From NCBI RefSeq assembly GCF_039679125.1, contig NZ_CP155551.1, forward strand, positions 2,108,001 through 2,172,000: a stretch of 64,000 nucleotides of DNA. Direction: 5' to 3'. The number at the start of each line of letters is the position of its first letter. The first letter of the stretch is position 1. The stretch comes from Blastococcus sp. HT6-4. Its GTDB lineage: Bacteria > Actinomycetota > Actinomycetes > Mycobacteriales > Geodermatophilaceae. Shown here piece after piece: positions 47,733 through 56,875 of the stretch. The notes below the pieces were generated by a model. It was given only the letters and a program-made list of their open reading frames with translations. It was not told the DNA's origin and made no database searches. The position numbers and the translations under genes were made by a program.

Positions 47733-48017
47733 TCAGTTCAGCCGCTCGGTGAGGTGGACGTCGACGTCGTCGCCGTCGTCCTTGCCGATGGCCTTGCGGA
47801 TGGGTGCGGCCACCGGGAGCTTGTGGGTGCCGTCCCCCAGGGCCATGAACGCTCCGGTGAACGGGTGACCGTCGACGGTCCCGGCGACCTTGACCAGGCC
47901 CCGGGTGCCGAAGATCCGTGCTGAGTCGGACAGCTGGACACAGGTCCAGACATCCCCCGGCCGGGCCTTGCCCAGGCGAGCGGTGAATCTGATGTCCAGC
48001 GGTCGGGGTTCAGGCAT
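47733..48017 (-). CDS. DUF1905 domain protein
   Basis: 94-residue protein made of one DUF1905 beta-barrel domain: [46 protein letters not shown] and [13 protein letters not shown]. The ATG at 48017 has GGAGGG seven bases upstream and is preferred over an upstream in-frame ATG at 48062. Function of the family is not established. It stands alone. Confidence 0.85.
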   Translation of the reverse strand: MPEPRPLDIRFTARLGKARPGDVWTCVQLSDSARIFGTRGLVKVAGTVDGHPFTGAFMALGDGTHKLPVAAPIRKAIGKDDGDDVDVHLTERLN

Positions 48018-48317
48018 GGTGAAGGCCCTCCAGCCGATCGAGCCAGGTTCTGCGTCGGTCACCGAGGCTCGGCAGGAGTACTCGGGTGGTCATCGTCATG
48101 CTCGGTCGGACCGAGCCGCGGGCGGGAAGTCATCGGTTCCCCTGGTGGGACGTCCGTCGAGCGCACCGGACCACCATTCCTGTCCCGGGACACCTACGGA
48201 GAGCTGCGACCGCGCCGCAGTGGTCGGTCGATCCCACCAGGTTGCGCCGATCCCCCATCCGCGGCCGGCCCGCGAGCGAACGCCCTGTAGTACGCCGCCA
48301 CCACCAGGGAGCTCCTC
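48018..48317. other. 300-base divergent intergenic region
   Basis: Lies between DUF1905 (minus) and the CHRD protein gene (plus). GGGAGC at 48308-48313 is the ribosome site of the latter. I see no gene or repeat. Confidence 0.4.
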
Positions 48318-49031
48318 ATGAACCAGCGTCGCCTCATCGTCACCGCCACGACCGCCGGGCTGCTGGGTGGCAGCATGCTGCTCGGCCTCCCGGTCGCCGG
48401 CGCCCACCCGTCGAGCCCTCCCGGGCAGGAGAAGACGGTGCAGCTCGACGCCTCGCTCCACGAGCTCAACGGCTCCGGCGCGTCCGGCACCGCCAGCGCC
48501 GTCGTGCGCAACCAGCTGATCCGGTCCATCGAGGTCGAGGCCCACGGCCTGAGCCCGGATGCACCGCACGCGATGCACATCCACTACGGCGACGACGCAC
48601 GCAACGAGTGCCCGACGGCGGCGGATGCCACCAACACCCGAGGGGAGGACGACATGCTCCGGCTCAGCACCGCGGACGGCCTGCCGGCGTACGGCCCGAT
48701 CGTCGTCTCGCTGACCACCACCGGTGACACCGGCCCGGCATCGGCGCTGGCGGTGAGCCGCTTCCCGGTCTCGATGGGCGGCTCCTTCGACTACGCACGG
48801 AAGAACATCGAGTTCACCGACGTCGCCGGTACCGGCTACGGAGCCGGCGGGTCGGGTACCGCCAAGCAGATCGCCGACGCCATCCGTGACGGCGAGGGCG
48901 TCGTCGTGATCCACGGCGTGGACTACAACGACAACGGCAGGTACGACTTCGAGTCCGCCGGCGCCAGCGAGCTCGACCCGTCGCTGCCGGCAGAGGCGAC
49001 CGACCCGGCTGCCTGTGGGGTCCTCCGCTGA
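48318..49031 (+). CDS. Secreted CHRD-like protein
   Basis: 237-residue exported protein. Signal peptide: QRR, then a hydrophobic run ending VAGAHP. The mature part has HELNGSGASGTASAVVRNQL and APHAMHIHYGDDARNECPT, the His-rich loop typical of CHRD and Cu/Zn-SOD-like folds, and VVIHGVDYNDNGRYD near the C-terminus. Two cysteines (Cys of NECPT and the near-terminal AACGV) could form a disulfide. It lies outside the membrane; function unknown. A strong hairpin follows the gene. Confidence 0.8.
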   Translation: MNQRRLIVTATTAGLLGGSMLLGLPVAGAHPSSPPGQEKTVQLDASLHELNGSGASGTASAVVRNQLIRSIEVEAHGLSPDAPHAMHIHYGDDARNECPTAADATNTRGEDDMLRLSTADGLPAYGPIVVSLTTTGDTGPASALAVSRFPVSMGGSFDYARKNIEFTDVAGTGYGAGGSGTAKQIADAIRDGEGVVVIHGVDYNDNGRYDFESAGASELDPSLPAEATDPAACGVLR

Positions 49032-49070
49032 CTCGCCCGCGGGGCGCCTCCCCGCTCGTCCGCTGACCAC

Positions 49071-49100
49071 CGGCGCCGGCCCCGTGCGGGGCCGGCGCCG
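49071..49100 (+). terminator. Perfect 14-bp hairpin terminator
   Basis: Bases 49071-49084 pair perfectly with 49087-49100 around a TG loop, 40 bases after the CHRD gene stop. No T-tract. It can also serve the convergent epoxide hydrolase gene. Confidence 0.7.
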
Positions 49101-49197
49101 CTGCGTCGGCACGCCGGGGCTCCGACGCGGCACCGGTCGGCAGCCGGACGTCCGGACCGGTTGCTCAGGCAGTCCAGCGACCGGGCGACCGACGGTC

Positions 49198-50418
49198 TCA
49201 CCGCTCATCGACCCCCGCGGCGCGGGGCCGGCGAAGCGGCCGGAAGAGCGCGCGGACGTCGTCGGTGAACAGCGCGGGCTGCTCCATGGCGAGGAAGTGA
49301 CCGCCCCGCGCGGCCTCGGTCCACCGGACGACGGCGTGGTCCCGCTCGGCGAAGGCGCGGACGGTCACGTCGTTCGCGGAGAGCAGGAATCCCGTCGGAA
49401 CGGTCCCCCGCTCCGGCGACCAGTCGCCGGCGTCCCCCTCGTCGGCCTGCCCGTCACCCGCTCCCCATGCCGCGGGGTTCATCGCCTCGAAGTAGGCCTG
49501 TGCCGACGACCCCGCCGTGGCGGTGTACCAGTAGATCGAGACCGCCGTCAGGATGCGGTCGCGGTCGATCGCGTCCTCCGGGAGCCCGTCGTCGGGCAGG
49601 TCGGACAGCCGCTGGAACAGTTCGACCACCCAGGCCAGCTGGCCGGCCGGGGAGTCGGTGAGGGCGTAGGCCAGCGTCTGCGGCGACGTCGACTGGAGCT
49701 GCAGGTAGCCGTCGTCGTAGGCCTGCATGCGCTGCCACCGCTCCTCGTCGGCCCCGGTGAGCGCGTCGAGCTCGCCGTCGTCGGCGGGAAAGGTGATCGC
49801 CGCATTGAGGTGGACACCGATCACGGAGTCGGGTGCCGCCTTCCCGACCTCCGAGGCGACGAACGAGCCGGTGTCGCCGCCCTGGACGCCGTAGCGGTCG
49901 TGGCCGAGGTCGGCCATCAGCGTCGCCAGCATCCGCGCGGTCCGCTCGGCGTTCATCCCCGGACCCGCGAGCGGGGTCGAGAAGCCGAACCCGGGCAGCG
50001 ACGGGATCACCAGCGCGAAGGCGTCGGCCGGATCGCCGCCGTGCGCCCGCGGGTCCGACAGCGGGCCGGCGACCTCGAGGAAGTCGGCCACCGTGCTCGG
50101 CCAGCCGTGCAGCAGCAGCAGCGGGGTGGCGTCCGGCTCCGGTGAGCGCACGTGCAGGAAGTGCAGCCGCTGCCCGTCGATCTCGGTGACGAACTGCTGC
50201 AGCGCGTTGAGCCGCGCCTCGGCGGCCCGCCAGTCGAAGCGGTCGCGCCAGTACGTGGCGAGTTCCCGCAGGTAGGCCTGGGGGACGCCGCGACTCCACC
50301 CCACGCCGGGGAGGTCACCGGGCCAGCGGGTGGCCGCCAGGCGGGCGGACAGGTCGTCGACCTGCTCCTGAGGGATGTCGATGCGGAAGGGGCGGATGTC
50401 CAGCCGAGGAGTCGTCAC
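49198..50418 (-). CDS. Epoxide hydrolase (microsomal-type, EHN domain)
   Basis: 406-residue alpha/beta hydrolase with the N-terminal EHN domain ([37 protein letters not shown]). Oxyanion motif [11 protein letters not shown], nucleophile Asp in [15 protein letters not shown], and catalytic His in [11 protein letters not shown] are present. It hydrates epoxides to diols in the cytosol. The GTG at 50418 is divergent from a WYL regulator 63 bases away, which probably controls it. Confidence 0.92.
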   Translation of the reverse strand: MTTPRLDIRPFRIDIPQEQVDDLSARLAATRWPGDLPGVGWSRGVPQAYLRELATYWRDRFDWRAAEARLNALQQFVTEIDGQRLHFLHVRSPEPDATPLLLLHGWPSTVADFLEVAGPLSDPRAHGGDPADAFALVIPSLPGFGFSTPLAGPGMNAERTARMLATLMADLGHDRYGVQGGDTGSFVASEVGKAAPDSVIGVHLNAAITFPADDGELDALTGADEERWQRMQAYDDGYLQLQSTSPQTLAYALTDSPAGQLAWVVELFQRLSDLPDDGLPEDAIDRDRILTAVSIYWYTATAGSSAQAYFEAMNPAAWGAGDGQADEGDAGDWSPERGTVPTGFLLSANDVTVRAFAERDHAVVRWTEAARGGHFLAMEQPALFTDDVRALFRPLRRPRAAGVDER

Positions 50419-50481
50419 GCCGGTGACGCTAGGAAGCGCTTAGGACAGGGCTGCTCCCAAGCAGGTGGCATCCTCGGCGGC
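50419..50481. promoter_or_regulatory. Compact divergent promoter with AAGCGCTT palindrome
   Basis: 63-base region between the epoxide hydrolase and WYL regulator genes. AAGCGCTT at 50434-50441 is a perfect palindrome flanked by TAGG on both sides (50430-50433 and 50441-50444). A regulator bound here would affect both genes. Confidence 0.4.
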
Positions 50482-51498
50482 GTGCTCGAGACCTCCGCCC
50501 GGCTGCTGCGGCTCCTGTCGCTCCTGCAGGCCCACCGCGAGTGGTCCGGTGCCGACCTCGCCGAGCGGCTCGGCGTCAGCATGCGCACCGTCCGGCGGGA
50601 CGTCGAGCGACTGCGCGAGCTCGGCTACCCGGTACACGCCGTCCAGGGCACGGCCGGGTACCGGCTCGGCGCGGGGGCGGCCCTGCCGCCGCTCCTCCTG
50701 GACGACGACGAAGCCGTCGCCGTCGTCCTCGCGCTCCGGACCGCCACCGCGAGCTCGGTCGTCGGGGTCGAGGAGACCGCGGTGCGGGCCCTGCAGAAGC
50801 TCGAGCAGGTGTTGCCGGCCCGGCTGCGCCACCAGGCGCGGTCGCTGCAGGAGGCCACCGTCCGGGCCGGCGTGGCCCCTGGTCCGCAGGTGCCCGCCGA
50901 GACGCTCGTGGCGATCGCGGACGCGTGCCGCCGCCGCGAGCAGCTGCGGTTCCACTACAGCAGCCCGCGCAGCGGGCAGACGGTCCGGACCGTCGAGCCA
51001 CACCGCCTCGTCAGCTTCGGCCGGAACTGGTATCTGGTCGCCTGGGACCCGGACCGCCACGACTGGCGCAGTTTCCGCGCCGACCGGATCACCCCCCGTC
51101 CGCCGAACGGCCCGCGCTTCGCACCGCGGGAGCCGCCGGGGGGCGACGTCGTCGCCTGGTTGTCCTGCCAGCTGTCGGCCCGGACCTGGCCGTACCGGGC
51201 GACGGTGCGGCTGCACGAAGCGGCGGAGGCGGTCTCCGACCGCGTCTGGCCCGGCATGGGAGTGGTCGAGGCCGTCGACGCCGGCAGTTGCCTGTTCACC
51301 GTGGGCGCCGACGACCCCGCCGCCCTGGTCTGGATGCTCACCTCGGTCGACACCGACTTCACCGTTCTCGAAGGCCCTCCGGAGCTCACCGCCGCCCTGC
51401 ACCGGCAGTCGCAGCGGTGTGCGGACGCGATCGCGCCCCCGGTCGACGCCGACCCGGGCGTGCGGGAGCGACGCACCCGTGGACGTCGTACCGCCTGA
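50482..51498 (+). CDS. WYL-domain transcriptional regulator (HTH_11)
   Basis: 338-residue regulator. HTH at residues about 5-60 (WSGADLAERLGVSMRTVRRD), WYL domain at about 140-210 (PHRLVSFGRNWYLVAWD; DWRSFRADRI), and the WCX C-terminal domain with TVRLHEAAEAV. It starts with GTG at 50482. WYL proteins often sense small ligands or nucleic acids; here the divergent epoxide hydrolase gene indicates a catabolic role. Confidence 0.92.
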   Translation: MLETSARLLRLLSLLQAHREWSGADLAERLGVSMRTVRRDVERLRELGYPVHAVQGTAGYRLGAGAALPPLLLDDDEAVAVVLALRTATASSVVGVEETAVRALQKLEQVLPARLRHQARSLQEATVRAGVAPGPQVPAETLVAIADACRRREQLRFHYSSPRSGQTVRTVEPHRLVSFGRNWYLVAWDPDRHDWRSFRADRITPRPPNGPRFAPREPPGGDVVAWLSCQLSARTWPYRATVRLHEAAEAVSDRVWPGMGVVEAVDAGSCLFTVGADDPAALVWMLTSVDTDFTVLEGPPELTAALHRQSQRCADAIAPPVDADPGVRERRTRGRRTA

Positions 51499-51737
51499 GT
51501 CACCCGGGCACCCGCACAGGTGTCGGCTGGGCACCCTGCCGCCCCTCGATCGCCGGGTCGCGCGTGGGATGCGACGCGCAGGGGCTGCCCGTCGAGCCGA
51601 CCACCCGGCTCGACGACGCGTGGATGGCAGCGCCGGCGACGGACCGCGGTCGCGGCGGACGGTGATGCCGCCGTGGCGGCGCGGTGGGACGGTAACCGGT
51701 GACCTGCCGCACCTGTCCATGAGACCGAGGAGCGTCG

Positions 51738-53702
51738 GTGGAGCTCTCGACACTGCTGCTGGAGATGTCCGCCCTGCTCACGCTGGCCGTGCTGCTGGGT
51801 CTGGTGGCCCGGCGGATCGGGGCGCCGCTGAGCGTCGTCCTCGTGGTGGTCGGCTTCCTCGCCGCCGCCGTGGGCCTCACGCCCGAGATGGGCCGGCTCG
51901 AGGGTGAGGCCTTCGAGGAGGTGGTGGTCTTCCTCTTCCTGCCGGTGCTGGTGTTCGCGGCCGCTCTGGGCATCGACCTGCGCGCCTTCGTCCGGAACCT
52001 CGGCGCCATCGTGGCCCTGGCGACCGTCGCCTTCCTGGTGTCCGCGGTGGTGGTGGGGCTGACCCTGCACTGGGTGCTCGGCACGGCTCTGGCGGTGGCC
52101 TTCCTGTTCGGCGCGCTGATCTCGGCCACCGACCCGGTCGCGGTGGTCGCGGTGTTCCGGGAGGTCGGCGTCCCACGCCGGCTCCTGACCCTGGTGGAGG
52201 GAGAGAGCCTGCTCAACGACGGCGTCGCGATCGTGCTCTTCGCGATCCTGGTCGAGGCGGCGACGGGGGGCTCGGTGAGCGTCGCCGCCGGTGTCGTCGG
52301 TTTCGTCACCGTATTCGGCGGCGGGGCGGTGATCGGTATCGTCCTCGGCCTGGCCGCCTCCGCGGTGCTGCCCTGGCTCGGTCGGCTGCCGGCCGCCGGG
52401 TTGTCGCTGGCGACGGCCTACGGCTCCTTCGTCCTCGCCGACGCCGTTCTCGGGTTCTCCGGGGTCATGGCCACCGCGGCCGCCGGGATGGTGCTGGCCG
52501 GCCTCGCGCCCAGCCGCGCATCTGCCGAGGTGCGCGAGATGTGGGAGCAGATGTGGGATGCGCTGGACTACGTCGCCAACGCGCTGCTGTTCCTCCTCAT
52601 CGGCCTGGTCATCGGCCCCGCGCAACTGCTCGACCACCTCGGCCCCATCACGCTGGCCGTCGTCGTCGTCCTGGTCGCGCGCGCACTGGCCGTGGTGCCG
52701 CTGGTCTGGCTGCTCGAGCGGCTGGCCCACATCCCGCGGCTGGGCCGGCGCAACGAGGCCGTGCTGGTCTGGGGTGGGCTGCGCGGCGGCGTCGCGCTGG
52801 CGCTGGCCCTGGCCCTGCCCGAGGAGCTGGCCGAGCGCGACCTCCTCGTCGCCCTGACGGGCGGGGTCGTCCTTGCCACGCTGCTGCTCAACGCCACGAC
52901 CATCCGCCGGCTGGTGTCCCGGCTGGGCCTCGACCGGCCCAGCCGCGCCGACCGCTACCTCGTGGCGATCGCCCGCGTCTCGGCCATCGAGGCCGCCCGG
53001 CAGGAGATGGACGACCTCGGCCTGACCCCCGATCCGCGGACCGGCGCCGAGCTGGAGAGCAGCGCGCGAGAGGCGCAGCAGGAGATGGCGGCCCTGGACG
53101 TGGACGAGGACGAGGAGTACCGCATCGTGGTCGGCCGCGGGCTGCACGTCGAACGCCGCACCTACCAGGAGCTCAGCGACGAGGGGCTCCTCCCCCCTGC
53201 CGTGACCCGCACCCTGCTGCACGAGGTGGACGACGAGATCGACGACTTCTCGCTGCACGCCTCGAGCCACCGGCTGGGGGCGACCCGCCGGGCTCCGTCC
53301 GGCCGCCTGGAGGAGGTCAGCCGGTGGCTGGCCGGGCTGCTCCCCGAACCGGCAGGGGACGATCCCGGCGAGCTGGCCTACGCCGAGGCGACCGCCCGCC
53401 GGTTGGCGGCACGACGCACGGCGGACGCGCTCGAGATCTTCGACGACCTGCCGGCCATCCGGCAGGAGACCGTCGACCACGCACGCCGCACCTTCGCCGA
53501 GTGGGAGCAGCGGGCCATCGCGGAGTTGGACGAGCTGGACACCCGGTCCGGGAAGGACGCCCATGACCTCCGCGTCCGGCAGGTCCACAGCCTCGCCACG
53601 GCGGCCTCCAGCCGGGAGCTCGCCGAGCTGGTGGAGACGGGGCTGCTGCCCGAGCAGGTCCTGAAGTCGACCGGGACGGCACGGGCGGACCACCCCCGCT
53701 GA
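51738..53702 (+). CDS. Na+/H+ antiporter, CPA1 (NhaP) family
   Basis: 654-residue membrane protein. About 12 helices in the first 400 residues; ion-binding motif ATDPVAVVAVF and the next-helix EGESLLNDGVAIVLF, then WGGLRGGVALALAL. A cytosolic domain of about 250 residues follows, helical and rich in Glu and Arg, longer than in E. coli NhaP. The GTG at 51738 has GAGGAG seven bases upstream. It exchanges sodium for protons. Stand-alone gene, followed after 123 bases by a small membrane protein gene. Confidence 0.93.
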   Translation: MELSTLLLEMSALLTLAVLLGLVARRIGAPLSVVLVVVGFLAAAVGLTPEMGRLEGEAFEEVVVFLFLPVLVFAAALGIDLRAFVRNLGAIVALATVAFLVSAVVVGLTLHWVLGTALAVAFLFGALISATDPVAVVAVFREVGVPRRLLTLVEGESLLNDGVAIVLFAILVEAATGGSVSVAAGVVGFVTVFGGGAVIGIVLGLAASAVLPWLGRLPAAGLSLATAYGSFVLADAVLGFSGVMATAAAGMVLAGLAPSRASAEVREMWEQMWDALDYVANALLFLLIGLVIGPAQLLDHLGPITLAVVVVLVARALAVVPLVWLLERLAHIPRLGRRNEAVLVWGGLRGGVALALALALPEELAERDLLVALTGGVVLATLLLNATTIRRLVSRLGLDRPSRADRYLVAIARVSAIEAARQEMDDLGLTPDPRTGAELESSAREAQQEMAALDVDEDEEYRIVVGRGLHVERRTYQELSDEGLLPPAVTRTLLHEVDDEIDDFSLHASSHRLGATRRAPSGRLEEVSRWLAGLLPEPAGDDPGELAYAEATARRLAARRTADALEIFDDLPAIRQETVDHARRTFAEWEQRAIAELDELDTRSGKDAHDLRVRQVHSLATAASSRELAELVETGLLPEQVLKSTGTARADHPR

Positions 53703-53825
53703 CGCTCCCCCGTGCCCGTGCCCGTGCCCGTGCGCTCCGCCGCGGCCGGTGCCGGCCCGGGGAACCACGGGGCATGGGGTGATCGTTGCCCGCAGGAACG
53801 CACACTGCCCGAGACAGGAGCTCCG

Positions 53826-54545
53826 ATGGACACCCCGCTGCCGACCGGCTCCGCCGGCACCCTGGACGTGCGGGCCGCCGAGGAACTGTCCTGGCTCCTC
53901 GCGGTGGACCCGTCCGTGCTCGCCGTCCTCGGCGGCGTGCTGGTCGTGTTCCTGCTGATCGCCGTGCTCGCCGGGTGGCTGGTCGTCAGGCGGGTCCGGC
54001 GCAGCGCGCTGGTCGCCCGTGGCCGCGAGCTCACCGCGCGCGGCCGGGAGCTCGGCATGCAGGGCGCCACTGCCGTCGCTGCCCTCCGCCTGCCGCCGGG
54101 GCAGCGGCGCTCCGCGGCGGAGCTGCAGCTGGAGATCGCCCGCGCGCGTGGTCACCTGCGCCGCCAGATCGGAACCGCGCAGGCCGCCGGCGCCCACCTC
54201 GGCGACGTCCCCGGCCTGCTGCCGGCGCTGGAGGCCGAGGGCAGCCGGCTCGAGCAGCGGCTGCGCCTGCGGGCGCTGGCTCCCAGTGCCACCGACCACG
54301 CCGACCTGGAGACGGAGGCGCGGGCGTACCTCGACGTGCTCGCCGACGTCTGCGACGCGGTGCTGAAGGCCGAAGAGGTGGCAGGGGCAGGGCGCCTGAC
54401 CACCGACGTCGCGGATGCGGTCACCGCCCTGCGCGCCCACACCACCGCCTACCAGGAGCTCATCGCCCCTCCGGTCGTCCCCCCGCTGCCGCCGCCCCCC
54501 TCGCCATCGCCGGAGCACTCGGTCCGGGAGCCCACTCAGGGATGA
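53826..54545 (+). CDS. Hypothetical single-pass membrane protein
   Basis: 239-residue protein with one strong hydrophobic helix (VLAVLGGVLVVFLLIAVLAG) at about residues 32-55, an Arg-rich cytosolic side and a helical domain with heptad-like Leu/Ala pattern. The last 25 residues are Pro-rich. AGGAG precedes the ATG at 53826. No domain recognised. It follows the antiporter, but a functional link is not shown. Confidence 0.7.
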   Translation: MDTPLPTGSAGTLDVRAAEELSWLLAVDPSVLAVLGGVLVVFLLIAVLAGWLVVRRVRRSALVARGRELTARGRELGMQGATAVAALRLPPGQRRSAAELQLEIARARGHLRRQIGTAQAAGAHLGDVPGLLPALEAEGSRLEQRLRLRALAPSATDHADLETEARAYLDVLADVCDAVLKAEEVAGAGRLTTDVADAVTALRAHTTAYQELIAPPVVPPLPPPPSPSPEHSVREPTQG

Positions 54546-54667
54546 GCCGGTAGCCGGGCAGCGTTTCCGACGCCGACGCCGACGCCGGCGACTGACGACG
54601 CGCACGGGATCGGCACCGACGACACCACGGTCCCCGGTGACCGTGGCATGGCAAGCGTTCGCGCACG

Positions 54668-56023
54668 TCACCCCCGGGCGAGGATGGCGTCTCTGGACAG
54701 GGTCACCTCCGTGCGCAGGGCGTCCACGTCGACGTCGACCAGGGCACCGTTCCACTTGCGCGCTCGGCCGGCCACCAGGACCGCATCGATGTTGCGGGCG
54801 TCCGCGCCGAGGACGACCGTTCCGACCGCATCGTTCAGCGGCATGGTGTTCACGTCCTCGGCGCGCACGACGATCAGATCCGCCTGCCTGCCGGGGGTGA
54901 GGGAGCCGGTGATGTGGCCGAGTCCGTTCGCGCATGCCCCCTGCACGGTGGCGAGGTCGAGCACGTCGCGGGTGGAGATCCGTGATGGGAGGGCGTCGGT
55001 GCCGTAGGCACCGTTGACCGCGCGCATCCGCTGGATCGCGTGGAGCGTGCGCATCTGGGTGAACATGTCGCTGGCCAGGGCCACCTCTACGTCGATGCTG
55101 AGACCGGGGCGGATCCCGACCGCGAGCGCCTCGTCGATGGCCGGCACGGCGGTCTCGAGACCGATCTGCGCGTCGGACGTGGGAGCGAGGCTGACCGACA
55201 CCCCGGCGTCCGCCATCGCCGCCCAGGCCTGCCCGGTCAGCCCGGTGCAGTGGATCAGCGTGAGCGTGGGGTCGAGGATGCCCTGCCGCGCCCAACGCAG
55301 CACCGCCTCCGACGATGCCGTGCCGAACACCGCGTCGATGCTCGTCCACACCCCGAGGTCCCGGGCGAGGGCGGCCAGCTCGGGCCCGTAGGCCAGTGCC
55401 GGCCCGGCTATCTCGTCGGTGGCCAGTGCGGCCAGCCGGACGCTGACCAGTCCGCCCGCCCGGTCGTGCAGCCGGACCAGATCCGCGGGCCACTGGCGGT
55501 CCCAGTCGCCGAAGTGCGGGCCCATGGCCGCGTGCACGCCCCGGATGCCGGTGTCGACGAGGGCGTCCAGGGCAGCATCGCTGTGCGCGCAGCTTCGGGA
55601 GTTGTGGGAGAAGTCGAGCATGGTGGTGATGCCGGCGTCGAGGGCGGACAGCGCGGCGAGCCGGGTGCCGACGTACATGTCGTGGGGGGTGTAGCGGGGG
55701 GCGAGGTCGGCCAGCGTGGACATCACGTACGCGCCGAGGTCGGTGACGTCGGGGATGCTGCGCCGGAACTGGGTCTCCCAGGCGTGCCGATGGGTGTCGA
55801 CGAACCCGGGGCTGAGGATGCAGCCGGTGACGTCGACGATCACGGCGCCCTGCGCCTGCGCGGCGTCCCGGAGGTCGGTGCCGAGAGCGACGATCTCGGT
55901 GCCGCGGACGAGCACGTCGCCGCGGGGCAGGTCGCCGATCGTGGGGTCCATGGAGACGACGGCGCCGCCGGTGAACAGGGTCGAGGTGGTGGGCTCGCCG
56001 GAGGGCGGGATGAGCGGGAGCAT
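54668..56023 (-). CDS. Amidohydrolase (cytosine deaminase/chlorohydrolase-like)
   Basis: 451-residue metal-dependent hydrolase. Composite N-terminal domain (TLFTGGAVVSMDP), then the metal motif FVDTHRHAW (His-x-His), a third His in LIHCTGL, and an acidic position in SVSLAPTSDAQ. The C-terminal sandwich ends GSLTPGRQADLIVV. Family members deaminate or dechlorinate heterocycles such as triazines. It lies 28 bases downstream of the Atu4866 fusion gene and shares clear similarity with that protein's N-terminus. Confidence 0.9.
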   Translation of the reverse strand: MLPLIPPSGEPTTSTLFTGGAVVSMDPTIGDLPRGDVLVRGTEIVALGTDLRDAAQAQGAVIVDVTGCILSPGFVDTHRHAWETQFRRSIPDVTDLGAYVMSTLADLAPRYTPHDMYVGTRLAALSALDAGITTMLDFSHNSRSCAHSDAALDALVDTGIRGVHAAMGPHFGDWDRQWPADLVRLHDRAGGLVSVRLAALATDEIAGPALAYGPELAALARDLGVWTSIDAVFGTASSEAVLRWARQGILDPTLTLIHCTGLTGQAWAAMADAGVSVSLAPTSDAQIGLETAVPAIDEALAVGIRPGLSIDVEVALASDMFTQMRTLHAIQRMRAVNGAYGTDALPSRISTRDVLDLATVQGACANGLGHITGSLTPGRQADLIVVRAEDVNTMPLNDAVGTVVLGADARNIDAVLVAGRARKWNGALVDVDVDALRTEVTLSRDAILARG

Positions 56024-56051
56024 GGTGAGGATTCCTGTCCGTCCAGGTGGG

Positions 56052-56774
56052 TCAGCGGCGGTGGAAGACGTAGCCGGCGTGGTGGAGCACGCCGTCGCGG
56101 AACTGCCCGTAGGCCCAGAAGCCGAGGTCGTCGCGGTAGACGATGCGGTCCGCGTCGAGCCAGAACGAGCCCTGGTAGGCGTGCGGGCGACCGCCGCGGG
56201 TCTCGTCGTACCGGCCGTCGGCGGTCAGCGCCTGGTGCACGAAGCCGGTCTCGTCGACCCAGGTGCCCAGGTACGGGCTGACGACCGGGGTGGCCGTCGG
56301 GCCGGCCGCGTCCGCCGGCGCGCTGAGCGGGCGGCGGTTCCACTGCTGCACCACGCCGTCGGCGACGATCGCCACTGCATCGGCGGCATGCCACACCAGC
56401 AGCTCCACCGGCCCGGGGCCGGCGGAGTCGACCACGCCGAAGGTGGCCGGGTTGCCGGGGGTGAGGGTGCCGACCCGGTCCCGGCGGACCCGCAGCCCGG
56501 CCATCCCCACGGTGTCGATGACCGCCGGTGCGATCGTGAGCCCTGAGCAGTCGACGACCAGGGCGCGGTCGTCCTCCGCGGCGGTGTGCAGGCCCGGGCC
56601 CACACCCACGATCTCGCTGCCGACGAGCAGCACGTCGGAATCGGGCAGGTCGCCGATGAGCGGATCCATCGTGCGCACCGTGGCGTGCGCGAACAGCAAC
56701 GGGCGGTGACCGTCCTCCTGATTCGCGAGGATGGTCTGCAGGAGGTGCTCGTCCAGCATGTGCTTCGTGGTCAT
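56052..56774 (-). CDS. Barrel-less amidohydrolase fused to an Atu4866 domain
   Basis: 240-residue protein. Residues about 25-150 repeat the composite domain of the neighbour: TVRTMDPLIGDLPDSDVLL against VVSMDPTIGDLPRGDVLV, and GTLTPGNPATFGVV against GSLTPGRQADLIVV. The metal motif is lost (VIDTVGM in place of VDTHRH) and the whole TIM barrel is missing. The last 80 residues are an Atu4866 domain (YLGTWVDETGFVHQAL; AYQGSFWLDADRIVYRDD; WAYGQFRDGVLHHAGY). The start at 56774 gives MTTKHML. Divergent from a MmyB-type regulator. Confidence 0.82.
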   Translation of the reverse strand: MTTKHMLDEHLLQTILANQEDGHRPLLFAHATVRTMDPLIGDLPDSDVLLVGSEIVGVGPGLHTAAEDDRALVVDCSGLTIAPAVIDTVGMAGLRVRRDRVGTLTPGNPATFGVVDSAGPGPVELLVWHAADAVAIVADGVVQQWNRRPLSAPADAAGPTATPVVSPYLGTWVDETGFVHQALTADGRYDETRGGRPHAYQGSFWLDADRIVYRDDLGFWAYGQFRDGVLHHAGYVFHRR

Positions 56775-56824
56775 GCGGCAACCGTGCAGGCGGCCGCGGG
56801 GGGCATCCAGGCCGTTCTTCCCCT

Positions 56825-56839
56825 GGGTGTGGCACACCC
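56825..56839. promoter_or_regulatory. Operator-like palindrome before the MmyB-type regulator
   Basis: GGGTGT-GGC-ACACCC, a perfect inverted repeat located 36 bases before the GTG at 56876 and 50 bases before the divergent amidohydrolase-fusion start. It is well placed to control both genes. Confidence 0.5.
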
Positions 56840-56875
56840 TGGCTGGGCTCCGGCCCGGCTCCTAGCCTCTTCCCC

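Noticed and set aside
50955-55493. 1512-codon open frame on the minus strand
   Set aside because: It runs antisense through the WYL regulator, antiporter and membrane protein genes. The translation is low-complexity Arg/Gly/His/Asp-rich and matches no family. High GC removes stops in the antisense frame.
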